Shown piece after piece: positions 35,136-47,790 of a stretch of DNA of 64,000 bases. The notes below the pieces were generated by a model. It saw only the letters and a list, made by a program, of their open reading frames with translations. It was not told the origin of the DNA and ran no database searches. Both the position numbers and the translations under genes were made by a program. Within the stretch, counting starts at the first letter, position 1. The number at the start of each line of letters is the position of its first letter. The DNA lies in assembly GCA_038503035.1 (NCBI GenBank), contig JAVSML010024447.1, positions 1 to 64,000 of the forward strand. Reading direction: 5' to 3'. Origin of the DNA: Crocodylus rhombifer. Its lineage: Eukaryota; Chordata; Crocodylia; Crocodylidae.

Positions 35136-38100
35136 AGCATCTGATAAAAATTGCTACTAACAACGATCACATTGGTCCCCCAAAAAGATGAGCCCTGCTG
35201 GTTCTCAAAGTGACATATGACGGTGAAAGAAATCAGTACTCCAGGATGGGAACAAACCATCGTTGAGGAAGAGGTATATGCATGGCTCCAGAAGGACTAG
35301 GAAACAGCCACCTGTTGGAGACCATTTTAAAGGGGGCTCAGGCCCCCCCCGCCTTACATCCTGCCATTTTCCCAGCTCCCTTATGGGATCAGGAAGGAGA
35401 CAGGGACATAGATGCAAGCACATGGGAAAATACAGAGCCCTTTTTCTCAACAGCTTTAATTCAAGGCATCATTACAAGGCCACATCTGATAGCCCACAGC
35501 ATGTTGGCCAGTGTCCAAGTCCATTCTGATCAGAGACTCTGGTTAAACCCAGCACAGCAAATAGGAATCATAAAAGCAGAGCTTCACAAAAGCTGTTCAT
35601 CTTTTCAGACAATGCCCTGGAAAACACTTATCAAGCGCCTCTCTGCATTATTAGCTGTTTCTCAGCACATTAAAGTGATATTTCACTGTTACAGAGGAGC
35701 CGACTAACAAAGATTGGCAGCCAAGCGCAGCAATTCAGTATGTACCATCTATGCTGAAATATCTGTGGGCAGATCATTATCAGCAACCAGCACCATGAGC
35801 GGCTCGGGTGACATTGAAGTCCCGGGTCTGGGGCTAGCATTTGATCCCAACCTAACAAAAAGAAATGAAGTTTCCTAATGAATTTGTTCCAAGACAAACC
35901 CCCTCCATAGATCTTGGGTGGGCAGATGGCAGGACTGGGGCATCACAATGCAGTGCACGGCCACCCTATCTTCTACACAGGTCTCACTGGCAGACTACAG
36001 GTACTGGCAGACAGCGCCCCAGTGCCTGCCACCATACTGGACCTCCCCATCACTCCTAACAAAGGGCTGGAAGTGTAAATACCAGTGTGTGACAAGCACA
36101 TGCAAGAGGCCCAGATACCGAGTTAATGACACTTTGCACCTCCTTCACCACGGGGCTTGTTGTCAGGAAATCCAATTGGAAGTGTAGCAATGCTTTTAAA
36201 AAATTATGAAGGCTTTCAAGTTTATTTGTTCTAATTACCTGGGCAAAAGCATGGGGGAGGGGGAGCAAGCCATCAGGGCATTACCACCACAGAAGGGCTG
36301 TAATTGAATCATTCCAGACATTAAAACAAACGTGCTGGGTCACCTATACCAGACAGCTTCTCCAGTGCCAGATCCTGATGCCACTCACCCCTGAGATGTA
36401 ATAAAAACATGCTGATCTGAAGAGATACGGGTTTAATAACAGCCCACGATGAAAACTCAAGTGCGTTATCTGTGCCTGTCGCCAACAACAGAGCTGCTGA
36501 ATAGGCTCCCAGATAATGAGTTTGCAGAGGGAATGCAGGTTTGGATTTGCTCTGATTTGCTAAACACCAGCCTTTTCCTGCCAGGACACTCCTGGCACAG
36601 AAACACTCACACTCTTGTCCCCATCCAGACTGGCAAGGGAAGCAGAGGGCATCCAGCTCCAATTCATTACCTCTCTGTGAAAACCATTTCTCCTCCTTCA
36701 CCTTAGTGAGATCCTGCTGACTGCAAGGAAGGGACTGAGCTTTCCCAACCCAGCCTGGTTCCCTTCCATTTCTTTCTACCTGGACAGGTGAACCCCATGT
36801 GTCATGAGCTAGACAGGTTTGATATTACACCATCCTGCAGCTTTTCCTCCCCCTCTCTCCCTGCCTAACCACGAGTCAATAGCTGTTCTTTCACTATGGA
36901 AGAGGACCGGGCCTTAGAGAAGTCCCTCAGCTCACAGGATCCGAAGGGCAGCCACCATGTCGCACCCTGCTCCCCATGCTGCAACTTCTCTGGCAGCTGG
37001 AACAGTCTAGGCACGAGGGGGCTGATGCATCTGAAGGGCTCTGGGACAGATACTCGCTGCCATGGAGAACACAGCTTCCTGGGCCAAAGCACCTACCCCA
37101 GCACCACCCCCTGCATTGGTACAAGTGCCCCAGCTAGCTGGAGGGTGGGGAGGTAGAAAGCCCGACACCAGGTAGAGCAGGGATTGCGCAGCACGATGAA
37201 GCTGGGACCATGAGCTTCACAGCAGCCCGAAGGAATAGCCATCAATGGGCAAGGAGGCATAGCATGTACTACTACTCAAGAACCTTGCCTCTGCTTAGGA
37301 CTGGAGTGTCAGTGGAGGGAAGCCATGGGCTTTGCCCAAGAGCTCCATGGCCAAGGATCTTGATACCAGGAGCACCTGGCTCCCTCTCAGCACCTACATT
37401 AGCCTTTGCAAGAGATCCTGCTGCAGCCACCTAGGCTGAGCTTGTTAGCACCAAGGCCACAGCTGTACCAAGGGGTGGTGTTTGATGGAGCTATCCATCA
37501 TGTGGGTAACAGCGTGGGGCATTTTGCCCCAGTGGGCTTCATGCCAAATTGAGTTGCAGGCAGCTCCCCTGATACCCCTTACAGCAGCCTTCTGGAGCGC
37601 AGTGTCCCACAGCCCAGGCAAAGGAGGCCTGTCCATGGCAATGGTGGCAGATTTCACTGTGCCTCTCCTGTCAGGCCACAGGCACTAGATTCTGTTACAG
37701 CAGAGTTAAAGCACTCCTCCACCCTTCCTCTCCACCACATGGTCATGAGGCCATGGTATATACAAGGGAACAATGGGCCAGGGCAGGGTTGAGGTCTGGC
37801 ACCAGGCACTCACTTTATAAGCTGAGCTTCAGTTGTTGATAAGTGCTTCATTACTGCAGACAGGTCAACCCTCAATGCCTGCTGAACCAGCAGCTCTGCT
37901 GGGGGAACACATAAGCAGTGGGCACACCATATGAGCTGAGCTGCTTTAGCATCAACGGCAGAGACATTGCCTTGACACAGGCCATGTCACAGTCACTGCC
38001 ATGGCTGGGCCTGCTCTCTTCCCTGCTAGAACCCACATCCTTCTGACTTGCATCAGAAGCTCCCAGGGTGACTGGCTCCCCCACTTCTTGCCCATCCTGT

Positions 38101-38434
38101 CAGGGAAGGAGGGGAGGCTGGTGGAGTTTGGTGCTAGATGTTTGTGGGCCATGGTGCCCAGTTGGCATTGCCTTGCATTATCTCCTGGTGTCTAAAATCA
38201 GCTCTGGCACTGCAAAGCCTCTCATATAGAAGGTCAATGGCCTGAGGTTTCACAGCTAATACCACGTGGCAGCAGATGGAGGGCTGCCTGCCTTTCTGAA
38301 ATGGGCCTTGCAGCCTCCCCAGTAGGCACCCCTCACACACAGCAGCACAGCCTTCTCTCACAGCCTCCCCCTGACCCCAACCTCCGGGAACACCCCTCCC
38401 CTCCAGTACCTGGATGCCACAAACAGGAGACGCA

Positions 38435-39849
38435 TTTGCACAGTTAAGACGTTTATTCCTTTGCAAGTTACAGTCACTTTAGTGTTTAAGAAAATACAGG
38501 TTGCTTTGACGATCATACATTTGTACAGGGGAACAGAGGTTTCTCATGGGGCTGTTTGTTCACCGTGGGAAGGCCAAAAACAACCTCCCGTCCCACTCCC
38601 ACTTTTTGAGCTTTACAACCAATGCCCTTCTCAGGGCTTCACACTCATGGCCCGTGGCTTTAGTTATGCTTTAACAACCTGTTGTTTAAAGCATATCCAG
38701 TTCCAATGGCTTCTATGCAGAGCACTGCCAAGCTCCAGAAGAGGGTCCTCTGGTTAGTGACAGAGCAATGGTTCACACAGCATGGGCAGAGTGCCATGCT
38801 CAACAGACCCGGGTCAGTTGGGGACCACATCTGTGACAGGAATTTTTGCTAGGTCCCTAGAAGAAATCGAACTAAAGGGGTCTCCACACGCGGACATTCA
38901 CAGAGCGACAATGCCAGGCTCAAGCACCCTGTCACAGGGAGAGGGGATACAGCAAGGCAGAGCCAATCACTACTAAGCTCAAGGCTAGAAATCCACAGGC
39001 ATTAAAGGCAGCACTCCCTGCTCCCAGCTACACTCCAGAGGAAACAACTGGGCAGACAGCAGGAGGTAGGCTACAGCTGTCACCAAGCGGGACATGCTTC
39101 AGGCCTGTGTTGAGGCCAGAGGCTTCTGGGAACAACGTCGCTGCGACAACCATTACTTCTGTGCCAGCACAGCGCACATGGGATTCAAACCTAAGCAGCA
39201 TGATGGAAGCAAACCAGAGCAAGCAGCTGTCGGGGGAGACCCCAGCCAGGCTGGCAGGCTGCAACCTAGAATGAAGCCTGGGGTGAGGCAGGTATGGCTC
39301 CCCAGACACTGTATTGGAGATCCAGTTAGTGCCTCCCTTGCCAGGCCTGTGGCACTTCTGCACTAGCAGCAAACAAAACAGATGTTACAGAAGCTTCTTC
39401 CAAGCACTGGCGGACTCACCTGGGTAACTGCAGGGAGAGATGCATATGGAGAAGGGGTAGGCTAAGGCAAAGGCCTCTTGCTTTGGGACCTCAGACACCA
39501 GCAGAGCTGAACACACAATGCCAGCCAGCCTGATAAGTCCCTGTTGTCTACACTCAGACAGGTAACCACCTTCCTATCCCAGGCCCAGTAACAAATCCAC
39601 ACCCTTGTGCCAATCTGCTTTCTACACAGTGTCAGAGCTCTCCTAGGGGAGGAAGAACTCAGGGGGGGCGCTTTCTACTGGGGTCCTGCACTGCAGACAC
39701 TTCTAAAAGGCCCTTTGGCATTATCTGAACGCTAGGCCTCACCTGAAGGAATAACAAGGTATGAGCTGTACTGGGCAGGGATGGGGAGGAAGTGTCGACA
39801 AGAGATGTTTACGATCCAAGTGGTTCTCTTGGTCCAGTGCGAGGTCCAG
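38435..39849 (-). other. NCKIPSD: NCKIPSD 3' UTR
   Basis: This sequence lies between the stop codon and the predicted cleavage site. No splice-consistent coding sequence is seen. The end is set by the only canonical poly(A) signal downstream of the stop, at 38452-38457 on the minus strand, so the UTR would be about 1.4 kb. An earlier non-canonical site cannot be excluded. Confidence 0.65.
38452..38457 (-). terminator. NCKIPSD: Poly(A) signal AATAAA of NCKIPSD
   Basis: TTTATT on the plus strand reads AATAAA in the sense of NCKIPSD. A GU-rich stretch (TGTTTGTGGCATCC in sense) follows about 30 nt downstream, as expected for a cleavage site near 38430-38440. Confidence 0.7.
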
Positions 39850-40053
39850 TTAGCTGGTGCCAGAAGCAATCTCTGGGAATTCCTTATACATCTCCCAGAT
39901 GATCATCTTGTCCATCTGGCACTGCTGCCCCTCCTCCTCCTCAGCCAGAATGCGCTGCAGGATCCCCTGGAGGTCCAAGAGGCGGTGCTGATGCTGCAGA
40001 TAGGGTGTGGAGCGGATGATCGCATGCATTAGAGAGAGATATTCCATCCGCAG
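39850..40053 (-). CDS. NCKIPSD: NCKIPSD last coding exon (C-terminus)
   Basis: The acceptor CTCTCTGCAG precedes 40053 and the frame runs 67 residues to TAA at 39850-39852. It begins [20 protein letters not shown] and ends [26 protein letters not shown] (SPIN90) binds Nck through its N-terminal parts, and its C-terminal helical, armadillo-like domain binds and activates the Arp2/3 complex to seed linear actin filaments. This exon gives the last helices of that domain. The phase (0) matches the previous exon, which ends in a complete lysine codon (SPGDK|LRMEY). It agrees closely with human NCKIPSD as I recall it, apart from the few final residues. Confidence 0.95.
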   Translation of the reverse strand: MRMEYLSLMHAIIRSTPYLQHQHRLLDLQGILQRILAEEEEGQQCQMDKMIIWEMYKEFPEIASGTS

Positions 40054-40926
40054 CTGCAGAGAGTAGGGAGAGACTTTATACGAGGTAAGCCAGAGCACCA
40101 GCTCCCATTAAAGCATTAAAATCAGAACAGCTGCTGCCAGGTGACCAGCAGGAGGGGATTCCATCACCCATACCTCCCCTTCCCCCACCCAAAATCACAC
40201 ATCTCGCTTCCCCCAGCCTTGGCAATAGTTACAGCAGCATGTTCCCGTCTCTGCTTCACACAGGGGCTAAGAAAGGGAACTGCTTTCCTCCTGGAAGCCC
40301 CAAGGCAAGCCCACTGGCCTGCATGGCAAATGACTGCATTAGCCAAAACCCCAGAGTACCCTGAGCGAGCACTTTTGACCACTTTCTGTTGGGGAGGGAA
40401 ACCGACCCTGCCCCCCCCCCCGCACTCCAGAACAATCCAGGCCACTAGTGCTCCTGAGAGCTGGTGCCACCCATGCCGACAGGAATGTGGGGATTCTCTG
40501 ACAGAGCCCTGATAGCTCCCTAGAAGGCAGGTGTGTGGCTGAATGCGTCCGTTTCCAAACAGTCAGGGCACTCTCAGGGCCTCCAAGACCTAGCATAAGC
40601 GTGTCCTTCTTTCAGCAGACAACAGGCAGAAAGGGTGCTGGCCTCCCTGCTGGCCCTGCTGTCGAGAAGTCTCGGGTGCCTGTCAGCTGCTGGACCGGCG
40701 AGAGACCACAAGGTTGCAGAGAGCCCCTGCAGGCTACTTGGCCAGTCCTGCCAAGCCAGGAAAGATGGGTCCAGAAATAAGTGCTCCACCCAGCCCAAGC
40801 ACCCACCACTGCTCCAGACTGCTCTGCTCCAGTGCTCCTCCCTGGCTGCACAGCACCATTACACAGTAACTCTGCCTACTGAGGCCCCAGCCCCTGTCCC
40901 TACCCTCAGAGCCTTGCGCTTGGTAC

Positions 40927-41099
40927 CTTGTCTCCTGGGGAGAGGTCTGCAATCTGCCGCACCGTGATGTCGATCATCACCATCATGTCTGTGTGATAGA
41001 AGATGCTGGCCGTGTCCTTGCTGGCAAAGATGTCCTGGAGGAACTTCAGCACTGAGTGTGGCGGCTGGGGCTGGTGCTTGAAGATGCAGACAGGATCAT
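40927..41099 (-). CDS. NCKIPSD: NCKIPSD coding exon, second from last
   Basis: This 173-nt exon is bounded by GGACACCAG| at the acceptor and GACAAG|GTACCA at the donor. The first two bases complete an aspartate codon begun in the preceding exon (G|AT), then [20 protein letters not shown] and [20 protein letters not shown] follow, ending at [14 protein letters not shown]. It is part of the armadillo-like Arp2/3-binding half. The [16 protein letters not shown] and IFYHTDMM stretches are strongly conserved in the family. The acceptor tract is only moderately pyrimidine-rich, but phase and protein match settle it. Confidence 0.95.
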
Positions 41100-41424
41100 C
41101 TGGTGTCCAGACAGAGGAGGACATGTGTTAACATACACGTGCAGCCTCTCACCAGAAGGGGAGGAAGGAGAAGGGATTCTTGCACCTCTGCCAGGGCTTC
41201 ACCTGAGCACTAGCAACACATCTGCACATCACCAGCCTGCATCACAAAGCGTGGGCTGTGCACACAGCACAGTGTGTCTGTGCGAGTTCAGTGCAGTATC
41301 ATGCTAATGTGGCTGCCCTGCCCCTGGTCCCAAATCAACCCAGCCAGAGCAAGTGCCAGTATCCTAGAAGGGCTGAATGTTCCCTCAGCACCTCACGTTT
41401 TGCCCAGGAGATGGCCCATGGCGA

Positions 41425-41579
41425 CACTGCTGCAAGGACCTGAGGGTCTTCAAAAGGAGGCTAGATAGATACCTTGCCAGAGTCGTTTGATCCCAGCATT
41501 CTTTCCTGCCCATGGCAGGGGGTCGGACTTGATGATCTGCTCAGGTCCCTTCCAACCCTACCAACTATGAAACTATGAC
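41425..41579 (+). mobile_element. CR1 3' fragment, sense
   Basis: CTTCAAAAGGAGGCTAGATA, then CCCATGGCAGGGGGTCGGAC, TTGATGATCTGCTCAGGTCC and CTTCCAACCCTACCAACTAT end with repeated ACTATGA. It is a 5'-truncated CR1 inserted in an NCKIPSD intron, opposite to the gene. Confidence 0.88.
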
Positions 41580-42972
41580 ATGTGCAGAGAACAGAATGCC
41601 TAAGGGCTTGCTGGTATTCACTTAATCCCAGTCTGCATTGTACCTAGCATGCTGCAGGGAAAAGTGCTGCCCTGCTCCTGGCCTGGCTGAGCCACAACGG
41701 CTCACTTCCCCCTGGTTTATTAATCCTGCTACAAACCCCTCCAAACAGCCAGCAGGACTAGCATGAGCCTTCACCATGGGGACCAGCCTAACCATCTACC
41801 TGGAGCCAGCAGCACACCTCCAGGCTTCAGCTGGCTGCTGTATTCCCCCTTCCCACCCTTTTGGAACAAGTTAGTGCTATAGACCTCACAAGGCTTTCCA
41901 GACCACAGGGACTCCCCTCCCCAACCCCACCCTCATTGCTCAAGCAGGAGGAGGGGGCTGGTGTGATTCTCACTAGGAGTCTGTGGCTACCCAAGTTTTG
42001 CTGCTTACTACAGCCTCTCTGGACAAGGTGGAGGCATCAGGTAATCATGCAGTGAAAGGGTTAAGCAGAGTCTTTGGGTGGAGGCCAAGCACTGAGGCTG
42101 CCAGCAGCCTTTGTGGGTGCTGTACACAGCCTGTGACTCACAGCCCTGAAGGGAATGAAAACCTGAGTGAAGAACTCCAGAGATGATAGACATGGGTCAG
42201 GTTATTTAACAGCAAAATCAACAGAGAAAGCCAAAGCAGCAAGGATCCAGCACTCCAGAAGGCAGCAGAAGGACACTGTGCCAGGGTGCAGAAATAGGTA
42301 GAAAGACCTGGCATGGCACAGTGGGGGGGAGCAGAGCTCTTCAGGAGTCTGATGACCTGCCGTATAAAGGCTCTTCACAAACACTGGGTTTAATATGCTT
42401 CCGGCAGCAGCAGAACTAACTCTTGTTGGGGGAAGTAGAATGGGACGGTGCCCTGTAAGCAGAGCTCACCAAGGCAGGCAGCCCTGCCAGCTGGACTTCA
42501 AGCAGGGCAGTGACAGGAGCCCATCAATCCAGTGGACAAAGTCACACAGACCCTGGCTGTGAAGCACAATGCACTCTCAGGTGGTAAGGGGAAAACTGGC
42601 TTTCAAGCCAGGGAGAAGCCAAGTCCCCTGCACCTCAAGACAACTCCTCGCCTTGCCTCCAAGGGTCTCAGCACACAGAAACCAGTGGAGAATAGCTTGC
42701 AAGCAAACATCAGCTCAATGGACATCATCATGTAGCTAGCAGATGTCAACAGCAGGATTTCTTTCCAGCAGCCATGGCCTTCAGAATGCAGCTCAGTGAC
42801 AGGAGAGTGAACCTTGGATGAAGGCAGCAAATCTTAAGCAGGCTTTTCAGCTCATCTGCCAGCTGACCACCCCCCAACCCCTTAATGAGCATCAGGCTCA
42901 TCTCTTTAGATCTGTGTTGCTATTAGCCTTTCCCTTCTGCTGGGAAAGTAATAAAGCCACAGAGACGCTCAC

Positions 42973-43065
42973 CTCCCCTGTTCAGCAGTAGGAGCAGCTT
43001 TTCTGTGAAAGTCTTGACGTTGGAGTGCTTGCTTATCGTAGTCATGATCACGTTGTGCTCTGGGA
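42973..43065 (-). CDS. NCKIPSD: NCKIPSD coding exon, third from last
   Basis: This 93-nt exon has acceptor CTTCTCTCAG| and donor CAGGGGAG|GTGAGC. Two bases finish a valine codon shared with the preceding exon, then [20 protein letters not shown] and [10 protein letters not shown] follow, with the last base starting the aspartate completed by the next exon. The reading [19 protein letters not shown] across the junction is a clear NCKIPSD signature. It encodes one helical repeat of the C-terminal domain. No anomaly is seen. Confidence 0.95.
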
Positions 43066-43655
43066 CTGAGAGAAGGAAAAGGTGGTTACTCCAAGTGACA
43101 GATCCCTTCCAAACACGCTGCAGATTTGCTTAAGTTTCACTCTTTCCCTGCACCCCACCAGCTGCCTTACAGCTGGCACTGCCCCCCATTGAAGTCAGAG
43201 TAGCCTCCATGCCCTGCAGGAAAACACATTTTGAAAACACCACTTGAGCTTCATTTCAGCTCCAGCCCTTTCAAGTACGTCCTATCCAGTACCTTCTCCT
43301 CCTGTCCCAGGGAGGCAGTGCATCGCTGGGGCTCTCACCTGCTCAGCTTACAAAAGTGATTAAGCAGTGGGCAAATGTTTGTGTGATGTTGCAGGGGACG
43401 GGCAGGCTGAGAGGTGCTGCTGAACTCCTGAATGATGATGCAGGGAAAGGGGGGGAAGAGGGGGTGGGTCCAACAAGGGACATTTCTTTCCTCCAAGATG
43501 TACAGCTGATTAGAAAAGTTGCAGGACAGAGGAGTTAGCCTTTCAGCCCCAGCCAAATTCATACCCAAGTCACAGCCTGCCTCCCTATGCTCCTCCTCAA
43601 GTTTCAATGGAGATAGATTTTCCTGTGCCCTACAGGCACAGACTGCTGCAGCTAT

Positions 43656-44451
43656 TAGGGCTGCGCGAAGCTTCAGTAGCCAATTTGATTTGGAGAACAT
43701 TTGGCCCGATTCGGGGGCCGAATCTCCAAATCAAATTGGGAAACCCATTAAAAGGTCTGAATAGATTTGGAAGCCTCCAAATCTATTTGGAGATTTAGAC
43801 GGTCACTGCTTGCTGCTACAGGGAGCTGGACTCAGGCTCTATGCCAATAAGTAGCGAGCAGGAGGGGAGGGGCCATGGGGGGGACCCGCACCTAGCTCCA
43901 TGCCCCACCAGCTCCCCCAGCCCCCACCATGGCTGCCCTGCCTGGCCCCAGAGTCCTGGCACTAAGAAGAGCCCCGCACTCACCAGCTGCAGCAGCACTG
44001 ATTAGGGCCTCTGGGGGCTCGTGGCAAAGCCCCTCCATGCAGCCCAGGGCAGCAGAGATTGTCCCCCTGCAAAGCACCCACGTGGCAGCTGTCACATAGT
44101 ACAGGTGCAGCTCGGTCCAGCAGGGCACTGAGGGATTCCACATGCTGTCCAGGAGCTGGGGCCACTTGGGCTGAGTGCTGCTGGGTGACTGACAGTGTGC
44201 AGGACCCTGCCGAGCCATGCTGCACTCGCGCGATGTGACAATTGCTGCGCAGGTGCCAGGCGGGAGGGCCGATCCCTGCTGCCCTGCACTGTGCTGAGGG
44301 GCTCTGCCATGAGCCCCCAGGGGCCCCAATAGCTGCTGCTGCAGCCAGCAAATGTGGGGATTCCCCCCCCAATCACCAAATCAAATCACTGTCTCTTCAA
44401 ATTGGCCGAATCCAAAGCTGAATCAAATACTTGCTGCTTTGCACAGGCCTC
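43656..44451. mobile_element. hAT-like element with TIRs and GC-rich interior
   Basis: The left end TAGGGCTGCGCGAAGCTTCA and the right end, in reverse complement, GAGGCCTGTGCAAAGCAGCA are imperfect terminal inverted repeats, and both are followed by diverged blocks rich in AATTTGATTTGG and CCGAATC words. The flanks GCAGCTAT (43648-43655) and ACGGCTGT (44452-44459) match at 5 of 8 positions, with all three differences transitions, as an aged 8-bp duplication would. The interior 43810-44345 is GC-rich without transposase motifs. It lies in the intron between NCKIPSD exons at 42973 and 46084. Confidence 0.7.
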
Positions 44452-45484
44452 ACGGCTGTGCTTGCAGAGTCTCAAAACTACTAAGAGAATCTCTCAAAAG
44501 CTGCTGTTTCAGGGGCAGTGATCCCCATCTATACTGTGTGGATCAAGGTACTTCAGTGTCCTTCATGCTGAAATAACCTGAATGTATCAACTGGTCTGCA
44601 GAACAGTTTTGAGCTAACGCTGCACCAGCCAACTGCAAATATTCTGAGATCTCCTAATGTCCTGGGAATAAAAATTCAACCTGCTAATAAGGAACCCAAT
44701 CATCACTTAGCCAGTTCCTGGAATCAGAGGACAAGTTGCTCTGCTTTCAACTGCACCCCAGGTGGGCAATAATCCCGCAGAAACACACTGCCTTTCATGC
44801 ACTATTGCCTAATTACTGAAGCCAGCCAATGTGTCAGGTAACAGTCAGAAGTGGTAATGGATGAAAGCAGAGGAGAACACACTTCAGTCTCCGAGTGAGA
44901 AACTTGCACAAATTGGAAATTTCCACATGAATGTTAATGAAACAATTCCAATGACCGAGTGAGCTCCAGGACATGTCCTTGCTGCTTCATCCTCTCCTCC
45001 TGGGGAAGCCAAGGATAAAGGCATCATGTGGAACAGCGGCAAGTAATTAATGCAAGACAATTATGACCAAGCAGCAGGAGATTCCACAGATCAGCTCAGG
45101 ACTAACAAGTGGCATCCCATACTAGGGTCTACCACTGCACTTGGCACATGGACTAACTTCAGAATTGCAAGCAGCAGTGGCAGGCAGGGTTTGGCCTGGC
45201 AGGCAGGCATTGGCTTCTTCCCAGCCAATGGCTTTGCCCATTCTTAGGTAGCTCAATATTCAATCAAAGCATCCAGGAGAATGTGCTGACTGGAAGAATG
45301 CCGCCAGGACAGACCCTACCACATCTTCCTTTAATGAGATTCAGGGATTGGCCTAGCAGCAGTCCTACCAAACCCCTAAGGCAGGCAGGAGGTGAGGCAT
45401 AGAGGTGTTAAGCACCCACTGAAAGTATTACTGCTCCCAAATTGGTATTTCTGTGACATTAACCCATGCAGGAATGTGGCACAG

Positions 45485-45605
45485 TATGAAGAGGCAGGGT
45501 AGATATGCACTTTATAGCCCAAATAAATAAGATACATTTAGAGAGAACATGAGCTTTTGTGAAACTGAGTTCACTTCATCAGACAGTCTGAAGTCAGGCA
45601 GTTCA
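45485..45605 (-). repeat. Possible dispersed amniote repeat tail
   Basis: Read on the minus strand, GATGAAGTGAACTCAGTTTC then ACAAAAGCTCATGTTCTC and a TTATTTATTTGGGC end resemble a common reptile repeat tail (GAAGTGAGCT...CACGAAAGCTCATG...AATAAAT). I cannot name the family. It lies in an NCKIPSD intron. Confidence 0.45.
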
Positions 45606-46083
45606 GTGTAACATGGCTAACCGCTTCTCTCTATGGCGTGAAAAGAACCATGCAACTGTGAGGGTGGTGGGGAAAACAAAAAAAAAAAACCAGAGGCTGC
45701 AATATCCCTTTGGGCCCAGGCAGGTTAAGTAGTTTGCTACAGGTTCTAATTTAATCACAACCATCTTTCAGCCTGAGTCTCCAAGGTGGAGTTTTGCTGT
45801 TCCTTCTCAACCATAAGCAGAGGTATTGGGGAGCAGAGGAGCAAGGCACCATGTCCTCATGGACAGGTTCTTTAACTGATGATCCTCCTCCAAAGGAATT
45901 CTTTCCCTATCCATGACCTTGCTCAGTACCTATTATCAAAGCCTTGGGAGCCCAGGAGAAGGCATCACACACATCTAGAAAGAGACTGGCATCTGGCCAG
46001 TTAACACAATGCTACCCATGGTTCTAGGACCTCCCCTGCTCTCATCTGTGACAGCAAGGACCTGTGACAGGAGCATCACTAAC

Positions 46084-46212
46084 CTGGAATGTGGAGATTG
46101 AAGGCCAGCAGGACATTAACAAATAAGTCAGGCAGCTGATCTGTTGTGTCTGAGGGCAGTCCATCCTCAATCACCTCCAACAAGAACTGGACAAACTGTG
46201 AGTTAAGGTGTT
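46084..46212 (-). CDS. NCKIPSD: NCKIPSD coding exon, fourth from last
   Basis: This 129-nt exon has acceptor TTCTCATGTACAG| and donor CATTCCAG|GTTAGT. Its first two bases complete a glutamate codon begun in the preceding exon (G|AA), then [20 protein letters not shown] and [20 protein letters not shown] run to IP, and the last base starts a valine codon. A nearer AG (CTCACAG before TTTGTC, 17 nt inside) was considered and dropped because it breaks phase and loses the family's EHL segment. It is part of the armadillo-like domain. Confidence 0.95.
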
Positions 46213-47790
46213 CTGTACATGAGAAGAAGAGGAAAGTTGATGCAGTGCTGATAAGTCACATATCAGGGGAGTGATTCCCACCAGCAGGCTGGACTAGACC
46301 CAGCTAGTTGTGAGATCTTTGTGGTGGGAGATACAAACAGCTCAGAAAACATAACCCACTTTTTACAAGCAAGAAACCAACTGGCTGGTTTCCTGAATGA
46401 AATCCCAGAACCTGCACCAGCAGACCAACCACTGAAGTATCACTGGCACAGATTTGTATTCGTACCTAGTGGTTTGGTTTGTCTATTTAAAAATTAATCC
46501 AAATCCTTTGTAACAGCTCATGTTTTAATCTAGCTATTAGGGAGGCTTGGTGGCTCATGCAAACAAGTCCACCTGCAGGAAATAACTGCCAGGGTCATGT
46601 TAAAGGAGCAAAACAATTATTTCCAGAAGCCTGAACAAAGCGATTCACATCCCTGGTCCCTGCAGCACTGGTTCCAAACCCTGCACATTTATCACAGGGT
46701 CTAGTGAACCTGTTAAGGAGAGTCTTTGGCAAAACTCTCCACAGCAGCCATAGAAAACAAAGGTCAGTGGTTCCTAAACACTGAGAGCATCTGGTTCCAG
46801 CAAAGTGGAAGGGCATTTGTGTGCGTGCGCACGCGCGGAAGACTAGGGAATGCAGTTGGCAGACAAAGGCTGCATAAGAGCAAGAGGTTAACAAGTACCA
46901 AAATGGGGTTCAAAAGACAACAGCACAGTTGGCATCTGCCTATTGATTCTCAAGAATCTCTGCTTTCATTAAAAACAAGAAGCTTAAAGGGTCTAGTTAT
47001 GAGCTAGCTTCAAAAAAATCTAAAGCTGCAGACATCCCAATATGCCCAGATGAGGACTGTACCACAACCTCAAGAATTCAGGACTGAAACAAACAACCCT
47101 GGTCAAGGAGTCCAGGCCCCTGCTATCATGGGCTCAGCCTAATTTCCACTCTGTATGGCAGACTACACCCATCCTAATGCAAGGGGGTGTTTTACTGAGA
47201 ACAAAGTTAAGGACCTTGAGGCTACAGATCCCTGCATGCAGTGCTCCATCTGAAGCCAAAATTCCTAGTGGAACTCTGGACTGGGATCCATGGTCTGTAC
47301 ATGCCCCTTCCTGTTAAAACAGGAAGCGACCACAGAGTAGTTCCCTAGGATCCACTTTGGTGACCCCCTGAAAGCAATGCCTTGCTCCAAGTCTGACACT
47401 GTCAGGCAGACTAACACTATCAGTGCTACAGGGGACAGGAGGGCAAATTCTATCCCCTTTTATTAAATAAAAGGCAAGGAGAGGACAATATTTTAGCAGG
47501 CAGAGGTGAGCAGGGGACAGCCAGACAGCAGCATTAACAAAGAGGAGAACAGATTTCTTTGCAGAAGAGCTGCTTGGTAACAGGACTTATTCCTGCAGGT
47601 AGCAAAGCTGTTTCCACACCTGTTTGCTCTCCCCTCCCTCAAGATCTAGAATCACTGTAGTCCAGTATTTCAGCAGCCCTCCCCCATGCTGTAAGAGGAA
47701 CTTGGTTCTCCTTAGCTACAGGGCCACCAGAAAACCCTGCAGGATGCCTGGGTGTCAGCTTTTTCTTTCTGTAGTGCCTCCAGTTCCTAC

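Larger units (their letters stand above)
22410..38430. other. Intergenic region between CELSR3 and NCKIPSD
   Basis: About 16 kb separates the CELSR3 leader from the NCKIPSD poly(A) site. I see no exon with domain signal on either strand. The identified contents are MIR-like and CR1-type fragments near 25.1, 26.0-26.6, 28.6-29.1, 29.5, 33.1 and 35.0 kb, and a transposon-like element at 30.2-31.6 kb. The stretches 22.4-25.0, 26.6-28.6, 31.6-33.1 and 35.2-38.4 kb hold nothing that I can name; some AT-rich parts (for example 36.2-36.5 kb) could be conserved non-coding elements. Confidence 0.8.

Noticed and set aside
46084..46195. Alternative acceptor CTCACAG|TTTGTC for an NCKIPSD exon
   Set aside because: It breaks codon phase with the preceding exon and removes the EHL segment; the acceptor 17 nt further upstream joins in frame and has a better pyrimidine tract.
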